This document shows, piece after piece, positions 10,084 through 21,421 of a stretch of DNA of 64,000 nucleotides. This DNA is from Riptortus pedestris (taxonomy: Eukaryota; Arthropoda; Insecta; Hemiptera; Alydidae), in contig CM032230.1 in assembly GCA_019009955.1 (NCBI GenBank), forward strand, positions 25,203,001 through 25,267,000, in the 5' to 3' direction. A model generated the notes under the pieces. It made no database searches, was not told where the DNA came from, and saw only the letters and a list, made by a program, of their open reading frames with translations. Made by a program: the position numbers and the translations under genes. How positions within the stretch are numbered: the stretch's first letter is position 1; every line of letters begins with the position of its first letter.

Positions 10084-11849
10084 AGATCAGAAGTAATTCT
10101 ATCGAGACTTAGAATTGACCACACCAAATTAACACGCACTTAACGAATTAAGACACTTGTTCTCGAGAGAGACATTCATTTGTTCAACTTGTAACATTGA
10201 CTTGACCGTAAGACATATACTGAGGGAATGACAAAAACTACATCACCACTTCCCCTACGACATACAAGAACTATAGATGGCGCAGGCAGCAATGCGTTAA
10301 CAACTACATATGTTCATACCTACACGAAATTCATTCTTACGGCAAACTTTACACCGAGTAAAAACCATATTTATTAATTAACGTAGAAAGCTCTCTTCAA
10401 GAAGGACACATGACAAATTTATTTCATTATAACTACCAATACCTTCATCATTTTCAACATTTCTTAGAAAACATAACGAAATAAACTTTCACAATCAAGA
10501 ATATTATTACAGAATTACTCCATATTGCTCAATTCTCACTCAACCTTTGAACAAATTAATTACCTATCAAAATCAGCTTCCGCTCATTACGTAATTACTA
10601 TAAAACATACAAATTACAAAAGATGCGAATTATGGAACTAATAAATAGTAATAATAATAAACTATTAACTTGGTTAAAATTCCAGTTAACGCAGAGAAGA
10701 ATTATAGAACCATTTTGTGATTTACCACGATTTTTCCATTTTGTGATTTACTTTTCTTCTATAAATCCGCAATCATCCTGTTCAGATTTCGACTATCAAC
10801 GAAATTAAATGTTAATCTTAGATGAAACAATTAAATATTGTCAATAGTACTGGCCGAATAAAAATTGAGGCCCCTAGAACATTGAATGTTCAACCATCAT
10901 TGCACATTTATCCATGTGTCTTGCGTTGTTCTCTAGCTGGAAAGTAAATGTTGTGCTTACGATTTTTAGTGATCGCTATTTCATCTCTGAATTTATATAG
11001 ATTAAATGAAAAGTCTTGTTTTCAAAGAATACTTACCATAATAAGATAGAACTATAGATTTCTTTTAAATTTATTTATTTATTATATAGCAACGAATTTA
11101 CGATATTGCACAAATAACATAACATAATATCTCATCAATAACAAAAACCACTTACAAAAAACATTAAGAACAGTAATAAATATAAAAACATAAACAACAA
11201 TGGTCATCAATAATAACAAAAAAATATACAAGAAATCAAATTGAACAATAACTATTAGGGGGAAAAGTAGAACTAAGAACAAAAAAGTACTAAGGTATAA
11301 TTGACAAAGCAAAAAAAAGTAGGAACAACAAAAATAGGAATGGTCAAAAAACAGAAAATATTAAGTTAATAAGTAAAACGTGAAAAGTATAAGTACTTGA
11401 TAAAATGCGAATAATTCAAAAGTAAGTAATAAATTTAATTAATTAAGGAAAAACAATAATTTAAAATGCTTTGTACTGATTAAAATAATACGTACTTTAT
11501 TATTTTTTTTTTTTAAACTGTAAGAAACGAGTTTAAAACAACAATTTATTATACTTTAAAAGCTCCTCTCAGGTATTGAAATTAACTAATATTCTATGGT
11601 TTCTATTTCATTTTATTGCTTATTATTACTCATAAACCTTGAAATAGAATTGATGGGTGAAGTAATATATTACGATTGTGAACGTTTGAAGGCCTATGTA
11701 TGTATGACCATATTGTGAAAAGCGACGGAATAAAAGCGTCAATAGCGTTACTCATAAAAGCCATGAATTGAATGAAACATCCACCTCCGCCGCATTTTAT
11801 ATAGCTGACTGCCTTTTTATGCCAAAGTGCATAAGTCATGGAAGTCTGT
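10084..11849. other. AT-rich stretch, nothing recognised
   Basis: About 1.8 kb of A/T-rich sequence, including A-rich simple-sequence regions near 11060-11510. The frames in it look like chance openings in low-complexity sequence. Confidence 0.4.
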
Positions 11850-12230
11850 TAAGTTAAGCCTTATCGATTCACGAGCAAGTACCTTGGGGGTGTTGAATGT
11901 GCGTGCTATAAAAGTGTTTATGAGTACGTTCATCGGAGGAGGTACTCGCCGCCATAAATACCAGATAGATAACCACCCTCAGATAGAAGGGTGTTCGTCT
12001 GATTTAATGTCTGTATGTAAGGCCTCCTCCATATCTCTCGCGCACATCGCTTTGTTCACTATTATAGCTGCATTTTCTTCCGCTCAGGCTTAACCGCATA
12101 CATCTCGAGAACTCGCACTCGACTCCCATCATTCGTGAAATGTGAACGGCCGATCTCCCACCCGCTGCAATAAATCTCGCGTGAAGAGGCACTCCGAGTA
12201 ACGAGTATACCTTTCGACCTCAAGAAGCTT
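11850..12230. other. GC-richer island of unknown nature
   Basis: Base composition is clearly less AT-rich than the flanks and CpG-containing words are frequent (TCTCGCGC, GCGTGCTA, TCTCGCGTG). Overlapping frames of 60-88 codons exist on both strands (11827-12093 plus, 12004-12192 minus), but neither resembles a known family. It could be a non-coding exon, a promoter-type island or an unrecognised repeat. Confidence 0.3.
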
Positions 12231-12574
12231 CATAATGAATGCTCACCGCTTTTCAAAAATCATTTAAGAACTAGAGGCACTTCATAAATCGAAAGGGGCT
12301 GTAATCAAGCAGTTATCAGGACTTGCATTTTGCAGTTTGCTCAGTTCTTCATGATTGGAATTGTAAAACTCGATTCTCGCTTTGGCAGAGGAAATTTATT
12401 CAGTAACGGACTCACTAAACACAATCCCAAGAACCACTTGTGCTGCGATCCTCGAGTTCTGAATTATACGTAGTTCTATAAAGTGGACCACAATAATCAA
12501 TATGGACCATTCTTAATGTAACTTAATTAACAAAAATGGCTGCTTATTCCTATCTCAGTCAAGTAGGCCTCTCT

Positions 12575-12705
12575 TTATTGTTATTACTTACTAACATTGA
12601 CTTTTTGCTACTAAGGCTAATTGGAACTAGTTATCTGCAGGTTACCACTTTTTTCTAGCCAGGGTGGAGCTAAGATTTTATTTAGTGAATTCCGCCACTA
12701 AGTAA
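12575..12705 (-). repeat. SINE S1, 3' part
   Basis: TTTTTGCTACTAAGGCTAAT, TTATCTGCAGGTTACCAC and TCTAGCCAGGGTGG are the complement of the S1 tail. The tRNA-like head is missing or unrecognisable. Confidence 0.7.
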
Positions 12706-13134
12706 ATTCCTATTGCCCTACTACTTTGTGCTACTGCGGCTAATTGTATTTAATTTATGTATGACAAGCAAAGAAAACTGCACCAGTTGGAAAATTATTT
12801 TTTAGCTAACATCACAAACAATTCTAATCAACTGTCAAAAATGATTTTGTATTTCCATGACCCGTTACGTTGTACAGCTATCTATCGAGTAATTTAGATA
12901 AGCTTTCCAATTATATTTCAGTTGATTAGTTTTTTGTTGTTTTTTTATCATAAAATTTCCACAGTTTAACAGCATATTTTTTTCGAACTGAACAACAATA
13001 TGAATACATATATTCATGATTGCCATAACCTTAAAAAATGCCGTAAATACCACTAGTACGTATGTAAGAGGTTCATAGTGTAAAATATATTTTGTAGGCA
13101 CTACGTTTTGCTACTTATTTTCCTTTAACTCCAC

Positions 13135-13315
13135 TAAACCCCTTTCGGTCATCCGTAGGTTGTTAGCCTTTTTTAGCTAGGGTGAGACTAAGGATTTTAT
13201 TTAATGAGTTCATTACTTAATAAGTTCCATTTGGGAAGGTGAGAATCGAGCTTACGTCTCTAGGATTAACAAGTGAAGTTAAGACCAACGCCTCACATAG
13301 TTAACCTGAGCACCC
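13135..13315 (-). repeat. SINE S1, near full length
   Basis: Complement of S1: TTTAGCTAGGGTGAGACTAA, TTTTATTTAATGAG, then AGGTGAGAATCGAGCTTACG (B-box region) and a tRNA-like head ending AGTTAACCTGAGCACC. Confidence 0.7.
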
Positions 13316-13789
13316 GTTTGAAAAACTATATTCCCCCAGTTTCTGATGGATAAGGAACTTACTTTTAATAAAATAACTTTGTTGACAGACTTACATATGA
13401 GTCCCCGTTATTTTACTCATATGGCTCCATCAAGTTGGTCCTGGTCTACATCATATGAGAAAATTTACTACTATAGCACGCATTCCAAATTTCTTTCTCA
13501 GAGATGATTTGTTAAACATATATGTGCAATTCCTTTATACACGTATATTTGGCCAGAGATTACTATTAATGAGTGTGCCCTAGGCTGGGAAATGCTTAGA
13601 GCCAAGGTCTAGGGGATTCCGACTTGTAGCAGATTTCGTGCTCACTGATGGATAGTCCTATACAGGATGCAGCTCGAGAAGGACTTTCCTGTTCATGGGA
13701 TCAATAGATCCAGCAATAAGTCCGGGTCTAAGCCTTAAAAAGCGAGGAGTAAGATGTGCAGTAATATTGTCTGATTAACTAAAATACAA

Positions 13790-13940
13790 TAAAACGTTTC
13801 GTTATATATTCGATTATTGTTAAAGAGCAATGGCTAAAAGTGTGTGTTTACAGAAGGCTGGAAATAAAAAAGAAAAAATTCAAAAATCTCGGTTAGATTG
13901 AGAAAATGTGTATAGAACAACATATGTAAACAAATATATT
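13790..13940 (-). mobile_element. H1 repeat, decayed internal fragment
   Basis: The order GTGTTTACAGAAGGCTG, AAATCTCGGTTAGATTG, GTGTATAGAACAAC follows the H1 internal order on the minus strand. Both ends are missing. Confidence 0.45.
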
Positions 13941-13964
13941 TTCAAGAGGAATGGTTAAATACAA

Positions 13965-14320
13965 TTTTCGGGGGCGCTTCTGGTCGTGCGCGTTGAGGCG
14001 TGGGTACATATACCACTATCCTCGGTAAGCTGCAGGCAAAAATAGGTGCAGGTTCGATCCCTGCCAAGCCCGAACATTGGTTCATGAGTTTGCAAAAAGA
14101 GTGCGCTCGTGTCGGAGCGCTTAACGATCAGAGGGTGTCTGGCAAGTATATGTGTAACAGGACCTCATGGTGATCTGGCCACGACACTCACTGGGGTAGA
14201 GATCTTAAAGGTCTATAATGCCAACCTCAACTCCGGTTTGATTTCCAGCCATGCGTTTCTTACTCACAAGCTCTCATCTTCCAATGAACCCGTTGTCAGA
14301 ATCTTACTCGTCATTTCATG
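13965..14320 (+). repeat. Possible second tRNA-derived SINE
   Basis: GCAGGTTCGATCCCTGCC (near 14048) is a good tRNA B-box and T-arm, with a GC-rich head upstream (from about 13969). It does not share the S1 body. Downstream sequence to about 14320 is GC-richer than the surroundings. No poly(A) or target duplication is seen, and only one copy is present here. Confidence 0.35.
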
Positions 14321-14883
14321 ACTGGAAACTTCTTCGACGTGAATCATTTACTATAAGGGCCTTTATCCCTGACATATTGTCTCGTGACCAAACGGAAATA
14401 ATTCATTTGGCCCTATGATTTGCACTATAAGAGTGCGGAAGACTTGAGATAATTGTTGACATGAGAGAGAAGGAGGGAATGAAATAGACAGGGACGACCG
14501 CGGGTCAAATGGCAAGGTTTCCTTAGTCTTCTGTAGTACCCAATTACAACTTTTGCAAGAGGATAATGATATAAAAAATCCTAGTAAAAATATATATTGG
14601 CATTTAATTGGATAGGTATTTACCTCGTCCTCTATGAGGCAGGATGCTAGGAGATAATAAGTAGGTTGCGGTGGCAAGTGGAACCTGTTGGACATGAATT
14701 AGCCCGATGGCTTTGGTGGTTATCCACATAGAACCATCTATTAACTCTACTATCATCAATGACTTCGCACCAACCTCCTTGTTCACAATGAATGACCTAG
14801 AAGAGAATGACGTCATAATGACTTCAAGAGTTTGGCCAATCGCCCCAGAATTTGACTACGAAATAAATTTTTGTTAAAAAAAG

Positions 14884-14884
<1 letters not shown>
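14321..14884. other. No gene supported
   Basis: Frames of 70-110 codons exist on the minus strand (14363-14695, 14604-14816). They overlap each other in different frames and match no family I know, so they are not called. Confidence 0.3.
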
Positions 14885-14959
<75 letters not shown>

Positions 14960-14990
14960 GAGAGAGAGAGAGAGAGAGAGATAGAGATGC
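14885..14990. repeat. Palindromic microsatellite (TC)n(TA)n(GA)n
   Basis: (TC)n of about 38 bp is followed by (TA)n of about 36 bp and (GA)n of about 26 bp. The outer blocks are complementary, so the tract can fold into a hairpin. Confidence 0.95.
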
Positions 14991-15350
14991 ACATGTCTGT
15001 ATTTTGGCGTTATTGACCCAATTGCGCTCTTTTCGGTTCTAAAGTCCTTAGACAACCCTTAGTAATATGAAGAGCAGAAAGGCTTTAGTGTTAGGTTCGC
15101 CATAATAAGCCCAATAATGGGATGGTGACTTAGGACTCTAGAGAAGGAAGACAAGAGATGACTGTATCTAAAACGATACAGACGATTTTTCTTGAAAGGA
15201 GTGAAAGTTAAAATGTTTCCATAGAAGGGACTCTTGGAAAGAAGTAGCTGGACTCCCGATACAAGACAAGAAATACAATATTGGTTGGCAACTATGCCTC
15301 AACGCCAAGTGAACTGATATGCATCCTGCGAGGTAGACCCAAACGAATAC
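14991..15350. other. No feature seen
   Basis: Nothing recognised between the microsatellite and the next H1 copy. Confidence 0.3.
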
Positions 15351-15690
15351 AAAAGTCTGTCACACCCGGACTGAGCAAACTTAGCAGATTTCCACGTCCT
15401 GGAACGGCACACTAGTAATGTCCTCTCACCATATATTATCTATTTCCAAATCAAAATTTTATGGCTATTAGTGGGGATTTATTGGCGGATAGCAACAAGA
15501 AAACACTAATTACTCCCATAATATTTTTGAATTACGAGAAAATTAATAGAATAATCATTGTCGAGGATCAATAGTTTAATAAGATTTGTTTTATAACAAT
15601 TTTCTATACGACTCACAATAACGGAGATATTTTGAATTTTCATATCCCTCCCCCTTCTTCCCCACACCTTTCCAAGTCCTACCTCAGACT
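15351..15690 (-). mobile_element. H1 repeat, variant B, 3' half
   Basis: AAAGTCTGTCACACCCGG and ACTTAGCAGATTTCCACGTC are a diverged H1 3' end. Variant B continues with CTGGAACGGCACACTAGTAA, not the GTCACGTATTTGCATTTATC of the common form. ATAACGGAGATATTTTGAAT marks the shared middle. The 5' block is absent. Confidence 0.65.
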
Positions 15691-16190
15691 TTTTTTTTTC
15701 TTTTCCACCTCTGCCCCGCTGTACCTTTGGGTTTCCCCATACCAGCGGCCTCCATTTAATAAGAGATATAAAATTTTGAATAGATAAATTGGGCCAGCGA
15801 GCCTAACTCAGCGAGCACGGCAAAGCATAAAAGTGCAACATTTGGGAGACTTAGTTTAAGTCCGAAAAGTCCTAGGGGAACCCGCAGCTGCGACTCCTTT
15901 GCCTCTGTTCAAAGAAGTGGCAGCAAGAGCCTAACTAACTAGCCTACATACCTCAGACATTAATTAATCTGATTTTGAGTGTTGAATGGAAAAGTATCGG
16001 GAATTGTACAGATGAAATAAAGATTTTTGAGGTAAGACCGTAAAATTTTAGTTGTTAAAAGTACATATTTGCATGTAACTCCCAGGATAAAGGACCGTTG
16101 AAAACAATACTTGATATATAATATAGATTTTTACAGATTAAAAAGGGATAACTTTTATTAAATTCAAATAGAAAAAGTAGGGATATGATA
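15691..16190. other. No feature seen
   Basis: A T-run near 15690 and mixed sequence follow; no family match. Confidence 0.3.
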
Positions 16191-16747
16191 AAAAAGTCCG
16201 TCACGCAGGGGCTGCGTAAACTAAGCAGATTTCCCACGTGAAGTTTTACAATAGGGAAATCTGCCTAATAACAACTGTAGTAGTAAGAAACATCTAAACC
16301 TAAAACATTATTTAGGGCGTAACAACCCAGTAGTTTCTAGCCCCAAAAAACAGTTGACCTAACCTCTAAACCTATTCACGAGGGGCGAAGTTATAGAAAC
16401 GGCCGCCAGAGGTCTCGCCGGAAAGTTCGAACATAGCCTACTGGTGACCAGTATCACGCAGAATACAAATGCAAATATCTCGGTTAATATTCAAGATAAA
16501 GTTTAAATGAATAGAACAATATTTATAGTAAATTTAATTTGCAATAAGATTTATTCTATACAATTTTTCGATCCGACGATAATAACGGAGATATTTTGAA
16601 TCTTCCACAATCCACCCCTCTAAACCCCCTCTCTCACTGGCCCGATTTCAGCCATTAACGAACTTGATCTTCCTTTTTACATAAAACGATTAAATTCCGA
16701 GTTTGGTAAAGATCAAACAAAAATTGCGACCGCTAGAGCGTTAACAG

Positions 16748-16802
<55 letters not shown>

Positions 16803-16943
16803 TATACATATATATATAATTTTGAACGGACCTCATTTTCGTCATCTCCTGGGTAGGATCGATGGACATTTGAAGAAATTTTTCGAAACTCGCATCATGA
16901 GTACGACCTCAATAGCTGATTTCCCTTAAGGGAAATCTGCTAA
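16191..16943 (-). mobile_element. H1 repeat, complete copy, module C
   Basis: Both termini are intact: AAAGTCCGTCACGCAGGGGC at the left and CCCTTAAGGGAAATCTGCTA at the right (minus orientation). A (TA)n tract lies at about 16749-16820. The 3' module is type C, with GTAGTTTCTAGCCCC and GGCCGCCAGAGGTCTCGCC plus an extra internal GGGAAATCTGCC. About 750 bp, non-coding. One of the best reference copies. Confidence 0.9.
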
Positions 16944-17767
16944 AACTCAGATATTTCCATACTATATAAATAAAGTACATACAAAGTAGGTATACATGAA
17001 GACTATTATTCTAACTACCACTGAACAGAGATCTTGCCAATCGCCTTCGATGTGGGACACAAACCAAATACATAAAAATACTCTATTCAACCACTGACAG
17101 CGGCCGCCACTGATCATGTGACATAGCGGACGTCCAGTCTTACTCCCTTAAACAAGTAGATTAAAACATCAACGGCACTATATTTATTCCTTTGTCAAAA
17201 ATTCTTATCTTTAGAACAAATCACCCATTATTTTGAATTTTGTTACGAAAATAATCCAACATTTGTTTTTAAAACATTCGAACCAACAACAGGACGAGTT
17301 TTAGAGATGCATTTATTCGACACTTGGTTGCAGAATACGGAGTTGATTGAGATGCCAATCAAGAGTTTAAGTGGTGAATAGGGAAGGAAAATTGCTGTGT
17401 GCTCAGGTTGCTGTCAAGGGGGCTTTTGACATAATTGTTGCAGTAATGTATAGTAAAAGTGTTGTCATTCTCAAAAGCTTTTTAAGTGCCACTTTGCGGC
17501 GTGGCTTACAAACTTGAGTAGGATTTAATGTACTTTTTTTTATATTTATGTTTAAAATATTATATATTGAACGTCACTCGTGTCATTGCATATTTAGACA
17601 GTTATTCTTTTTTGTTTGAATGCGGGTTGCATTGGCAATTGAGGCCTGCGCCTTCATAAGCGAAAAGCGCATAAAAAATAAATATACAGCACTGAGCTAA
17701 TGACTAATTTATTTATTTATTTATTGTTGAAGCTCTTACTTCCATCTAGTATCTTGACTGTAAGATA
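16944..17767. other. No feature seen
   Basis: No coding frame or family match over about 820 bp; a GCGGCCGC site is at about 17100. Confidence 0.35.
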
Positions 17768-17990
17768 AGCCATGCGAGTTAAAGCGTTGACCTTTATTTC
17801 ACATGGCAAACCTAGAGTGGCGAGTTCGATTCTCGCCTGGGCAAAGGAAATTATTTAAAGACGAAATTCTTTAAATAACATCCTAAAATCCCACTCTGAC
17901 TAGAAAAGGGTGGTAACCTGTAGATAACCCGCCCCGATTAGCCTGAGTTGCAAAAAGTTGACGTTAATAAATAATAATAATAAACTTACA
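17768..17990 (+). repeat. SINE S1, best full-length copy
   Basis: Order: tRNA-like head (GCGAGTTAAAGCGTTGACCT), B box (GAGTTCGATTCTCGCC), body (AAATTCTTTAAATAACATCC, TAGAAAAGGGTGGTAACCTG), tail (TTAGCCTGAGTTGCAAAAAG, TTGACGTTAATAA) and a terminal (ATA)n run. About 220 bp. RNA polymerase III promoter boxes and mobilisation by a partner LINE are expected from family knowledge. Confidence 0.85.
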
Positions 17991-19265
17991 AATAAGACGT
18001 AATTCACTCTCAAAACTGAAAATTTAAAAGGATTTAATATACACCAGGAGTTCTAAGTAAGTAAATCTATTTCCGAGAAAATTGCTTTACAATTGACTTA
18101 GAATACATAATAATTTACGATGTAACACCGTTAGCACGAGCGACATTTTACAGTACATAATAAAACAGTCTTCAGAAAAACACTTGAAATAAGATTATTA
18201 AATAAATTGGTAATTATATTAGATAATATTTATATTGAATACAAAATAATAGTAACAGTAGTAATGTTTATAATTTATAAGATCATAAAAGAACTGGAGT
18301 TGTGAAGTATACACAAAATAAATGAGTCTGCAATATCTTCTAGCACTCAAAAGATATTCATAGAAGTTAATGTGATCTCGCCCGTTCGAGACTGTAATTA
18401 TATCAATAGTCGTCTCGTGCACAATTTAAATTTGAAGAGGCTGTCGCACATGCAGTTTATTACAGGAGAATCAAAAAATCAAATTGGAGATGAAAACATT
18501 GACGTACAGTTCCAGCATGTTGAAAACCTGTTTAGTTTTCGCAGTACCTTCGTGAAAGCCTTTTTTTCCTTTTAACAAACAACATTTTTAAACATGTTGC
18601 GTAACTATATTTCGAGTTGAATGGACAATGAAAATTTCATTAATTTGATAACGATAAAATAAATAAATAGTGTCATAAAAAAAATGAAAAATTGTCTAAT
18701 TACCTGGAATAATCCTTGAGGGTGAGATTGGGACTTTTCAAACTCTCAGTTTCATTATTATTTACATGTTTAAATGGACAGGAAGCCATGTAGAAATACA
18801 TCCCTTATTGATATCAAGGAAATTATGACACATTAAATATGCTAAAAAAAATACACTAATAATTGGGCTGAAAAATAGTAAAATGTTAATTGTTTTTCAC
18901 ACTCCCAAAAAAATAACCGATTCCCGAAAAGTGAGATTGCCTACAGTCATTAATTCCAATGTTAGGCAAGTTCGTAATTGGCAGGATATTGGTCCAAAAT
19001 TTGTCGTAAACAGGAAACTAATAATTACCGCCGTGAGACTTTAATGATTGCGTTGATATTTCTTGTCACACCTAGATGCATAACTGTTTGATGAAAGTTA
19101 ATGTTTGATCCAATCTGAGACAACATTCACTACAACTTTTAAATAATGTTTAAGGGTTAAATGGGCTCAGTCTAAATTGTTGTCACATAATATATGCTTA
19201 ACTGTTAAGTTTGTACATAAAATGTATTTAACTTTTTTATTACAAAATGAGTTATGTTACTCCCG
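17991..19265. other. AT-rich stretch, nothing recognised
   Basis: About 1.3 kb with no supported gene. The overlapping frames at 18219-18575 resemble no family. Confidence 0.35.
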
Positions 19266-19345
19266 TCTTCGGCTAGCCAAGTGAGTTAAGGTGATAGTCT
19301 CAAAACACTATGGTAAACCTAGAGCCGTAGCACAGTGGAGTTTTT
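19266..19345 (+). repeat. SINE S1, tRNA-like head only
   Basis: GGCTAGCCAAGTGAGTTAAG is an A-box-type head, followed by ATGGTAAACCTAGAGCCGT. The B box and body are lost. Confidence 0.55.
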
Positions 19346-19783
19346 GGTTTAGAATTCTGGCCAAAAAGGACTATTTCTTTAATGCAGGTAATATGGTAAA
19401 ATATATCTCCAGACAGCTGAGAAACTGGACTTTTCAGCGATATCTACTTTAGAGGAAATAATCATATCAGGGGACTGTCGCTAGTTGAATTTGAGGTACC
19501 GTTGCTCCCAGATGTGCTTTTATGAGCCATGTTTCTGAATATTTTTGTGCAATAGGTTTTCTTTCTTGTTCGATTTTCCCCATTGACTTCAATTATTATC
19601 CAGTTGTTATTTAAGATTTGTACTTGCTATACACATATTGTTTATAACTATGTTTTAGGAAATAGTGTAATTGTGTTAACTACAGAATAAGTTATCTGGT
19701 TCTACTGGACTCTATTAAAAGAATTTGTTTTCCTGCACAAACTGCCCTGCCCACCGATGAGGGCAGTTAAGTTTTATGTTGTT

Positions 19784-19822
19784 ATTTATTTACGTCCACT
19801 TTATGCTACTGTGGCTGCTATG
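19784..19822 (-). repeat. SINE S1, 3' tip
   Basis: TTTACGTCCACTTTATGCTA and CTGTGGCT match the complement of the S1 3' end. Confidence 0.45.
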
Positions 19823-19849
19823 AAGTTCAAACAAAGTTTGCATATTCAG

Positions 19850-20467
19850 AAATGGGTAACAAGAGGTGCAGAAAATAAAAGAATAGTCGCAGAAACTAAA
19901 AAGGAAATTCAACATAAGGTCAAAGTAGAAATATTGGTTACTTATTGATGTCCCTAAACAAGGGTCTGGAAACATTAATGACGGAAATTCTTGAAGATTT
20001 TTTTTCAATCCCGAAACTGGATTGATCAACATATAATAATGAAACTAAAACTAAATTTAGAAGCGATTTCCAAAGGATATCACATTAACGAGGAAACGTT
20101 TGATGCGTCTTCTACTCTACAAGACTCTACGTAAGTACTTTAAGTTTGGCATCGAATGACTCCAACAGTACACAAGGTTTTGATTCACGGAGCAACAATA
20201 ATATAGCATGTTTTTGGACAACTATGGGGAAGATCGGCCGATGCGAGGAACAAGCACTTTAGAATGTAAAGGATTGTGTGTTTACGAAAATGCAGCTGGG
20301 AATCAAGTAATCGAGATGTCTTGAATAGATTACTTCTGATTAGCGACCCCTTTTTTGAGCAGTTCACGACCAAAGTCATTTAAAATAGTAAACAATCCAA
20401 CAGCAAAACATTGGAGCTTCTCTTTCCTCTTCTAGATGATTTAAATTTGAAAGATAATTGTTAATGA
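19850..20467 (+). pseudogene. Decayed Transib/RAG1-like transposase remnant
   Basis: Pieces in shifting frames line up with a protein I recall as recurring in invertebrate genomes: KKEIQHKVKVEI; then DVPKQGSGNINDGNS; then LNLEAISKGYHIN; then TPTVHKVLIHGATII; then ADARNKHFRM; then NRDVLNRLLLISDPFFEQ. In the intact family the segment before ARNK reads as an acidic SEE-type motif. It is comparable to the SEGNESGNK region of RAG1, which carries the catalytic glutamate. Here that stretch reads LWGRSAD, so the acidic residues are lost. Several stops and frameshifts are visible. The TE-protein identity is fairly safe; the Transib/RAG1 placement is inference from memory. Confidence 0.5.
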
Positions 20468-20866
20468 AATCAAGAGGCTGAAGAAGTTAACGGAGAAGAA
20501 ATTGAGGAGGTATTTGAAGATTCAGATTGACTTTATCTAAAAGCTGGGGGCAAGTTATTTTATAAATTGATCAATAATTTTTAAATAGGTATGTAAATAC
20601 AATAAATTGGAAAATTGATCTACCTCTTCGTACATTACTTGGCTCTATCCTAGGTGTTATTAATGATAAATGACATAATTGCATGCCTTTAACCTCACCC
20701 CCAGAACAACCATTTGCTTTTTCAATATTGCAGATATTTGAGATTCCGGGTGATCAAACTTTTAAAATTTTAAAGTGTTTTTTTGATATTCTGTTTACAA
20801 TTGGTGCCTCAATAAGGCTTCTTTATTCCATTTCGTTGTAATTCACAATTCTCATTTTAATTCATT
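20468..20866. other. No feature seen
   Basis: Nothing recognised between the transposase remnant and the next H1 copy. Confidence 0.3.
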
Positions 20867-20986
20867 TTAGCAGGCTTCTCATAAGGGAAGTCAGCTATTG
20901 AAGGTGTACTCATGACGCGATTTACGAAAATTTTCTTTAAATGTCCCTCGATCCTAAACAGGAGATGACGAAAATTTGGTCCATTC

Positions 20987-21054
<68 letters not shown>

Positions 21055-21421
21055 GTTAACGCTCTAGTGGTCACAATTGTCGCTTGATCGCTATCAAACT
21101 TGATATTTAACCGTTTTATGTGAAAAGACAAATCTAGTTCCTTAATGACAGAAATCGTAGAAGTGGGAAGGGAGAGTCAGAGAGGGAATTTAGAAAATTC
21201 GAAATATTTCCGCTGCTATACGTCGGGGAAAAAAATTGTGTGGGACCAAACTTATTTAAAAATGAATGATCTATAAATGTTGTTCTATACATATTTTCTT
21301 TATCATGAGTATTAATTTTTAATCTTATATTTTTCGGTTTACAGTAAGCCCCCACTCCTACTCATGTCAGTAACAACAATGGGCTATAACTACTTCACTC
21401 TAAGGTTAAATACCAAATATT
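20867..21421 (+). mobile_element. H1 repeat, 5' segment of a copy split by an insertion
   Basis: Starts TTAGCAGGCTTCTCATAAGG, carries (TA)n at about 20993-21050, then the middle block (TTTAACCGTTTTATGTGAAA) and the GTAAGCCCCCACTCCTACTC module. It breaks at CCAAATAT. The copy resumes with CATTGAACTTTTACTG near 22206. Confidence 0.8.

Noticed and set aside
14363..14816. Minus ORFs of 110 and 70 codons
   Set aside because: Overlap in different frames, no recognisable domain; one may be chance in less AT-rich sequence.
17768..17850. Possible tRNA gene
   Set aside because: A and B boxes belong to the SINE head; no complete cloverleaf, and the same sequence is dispersed in many copies.
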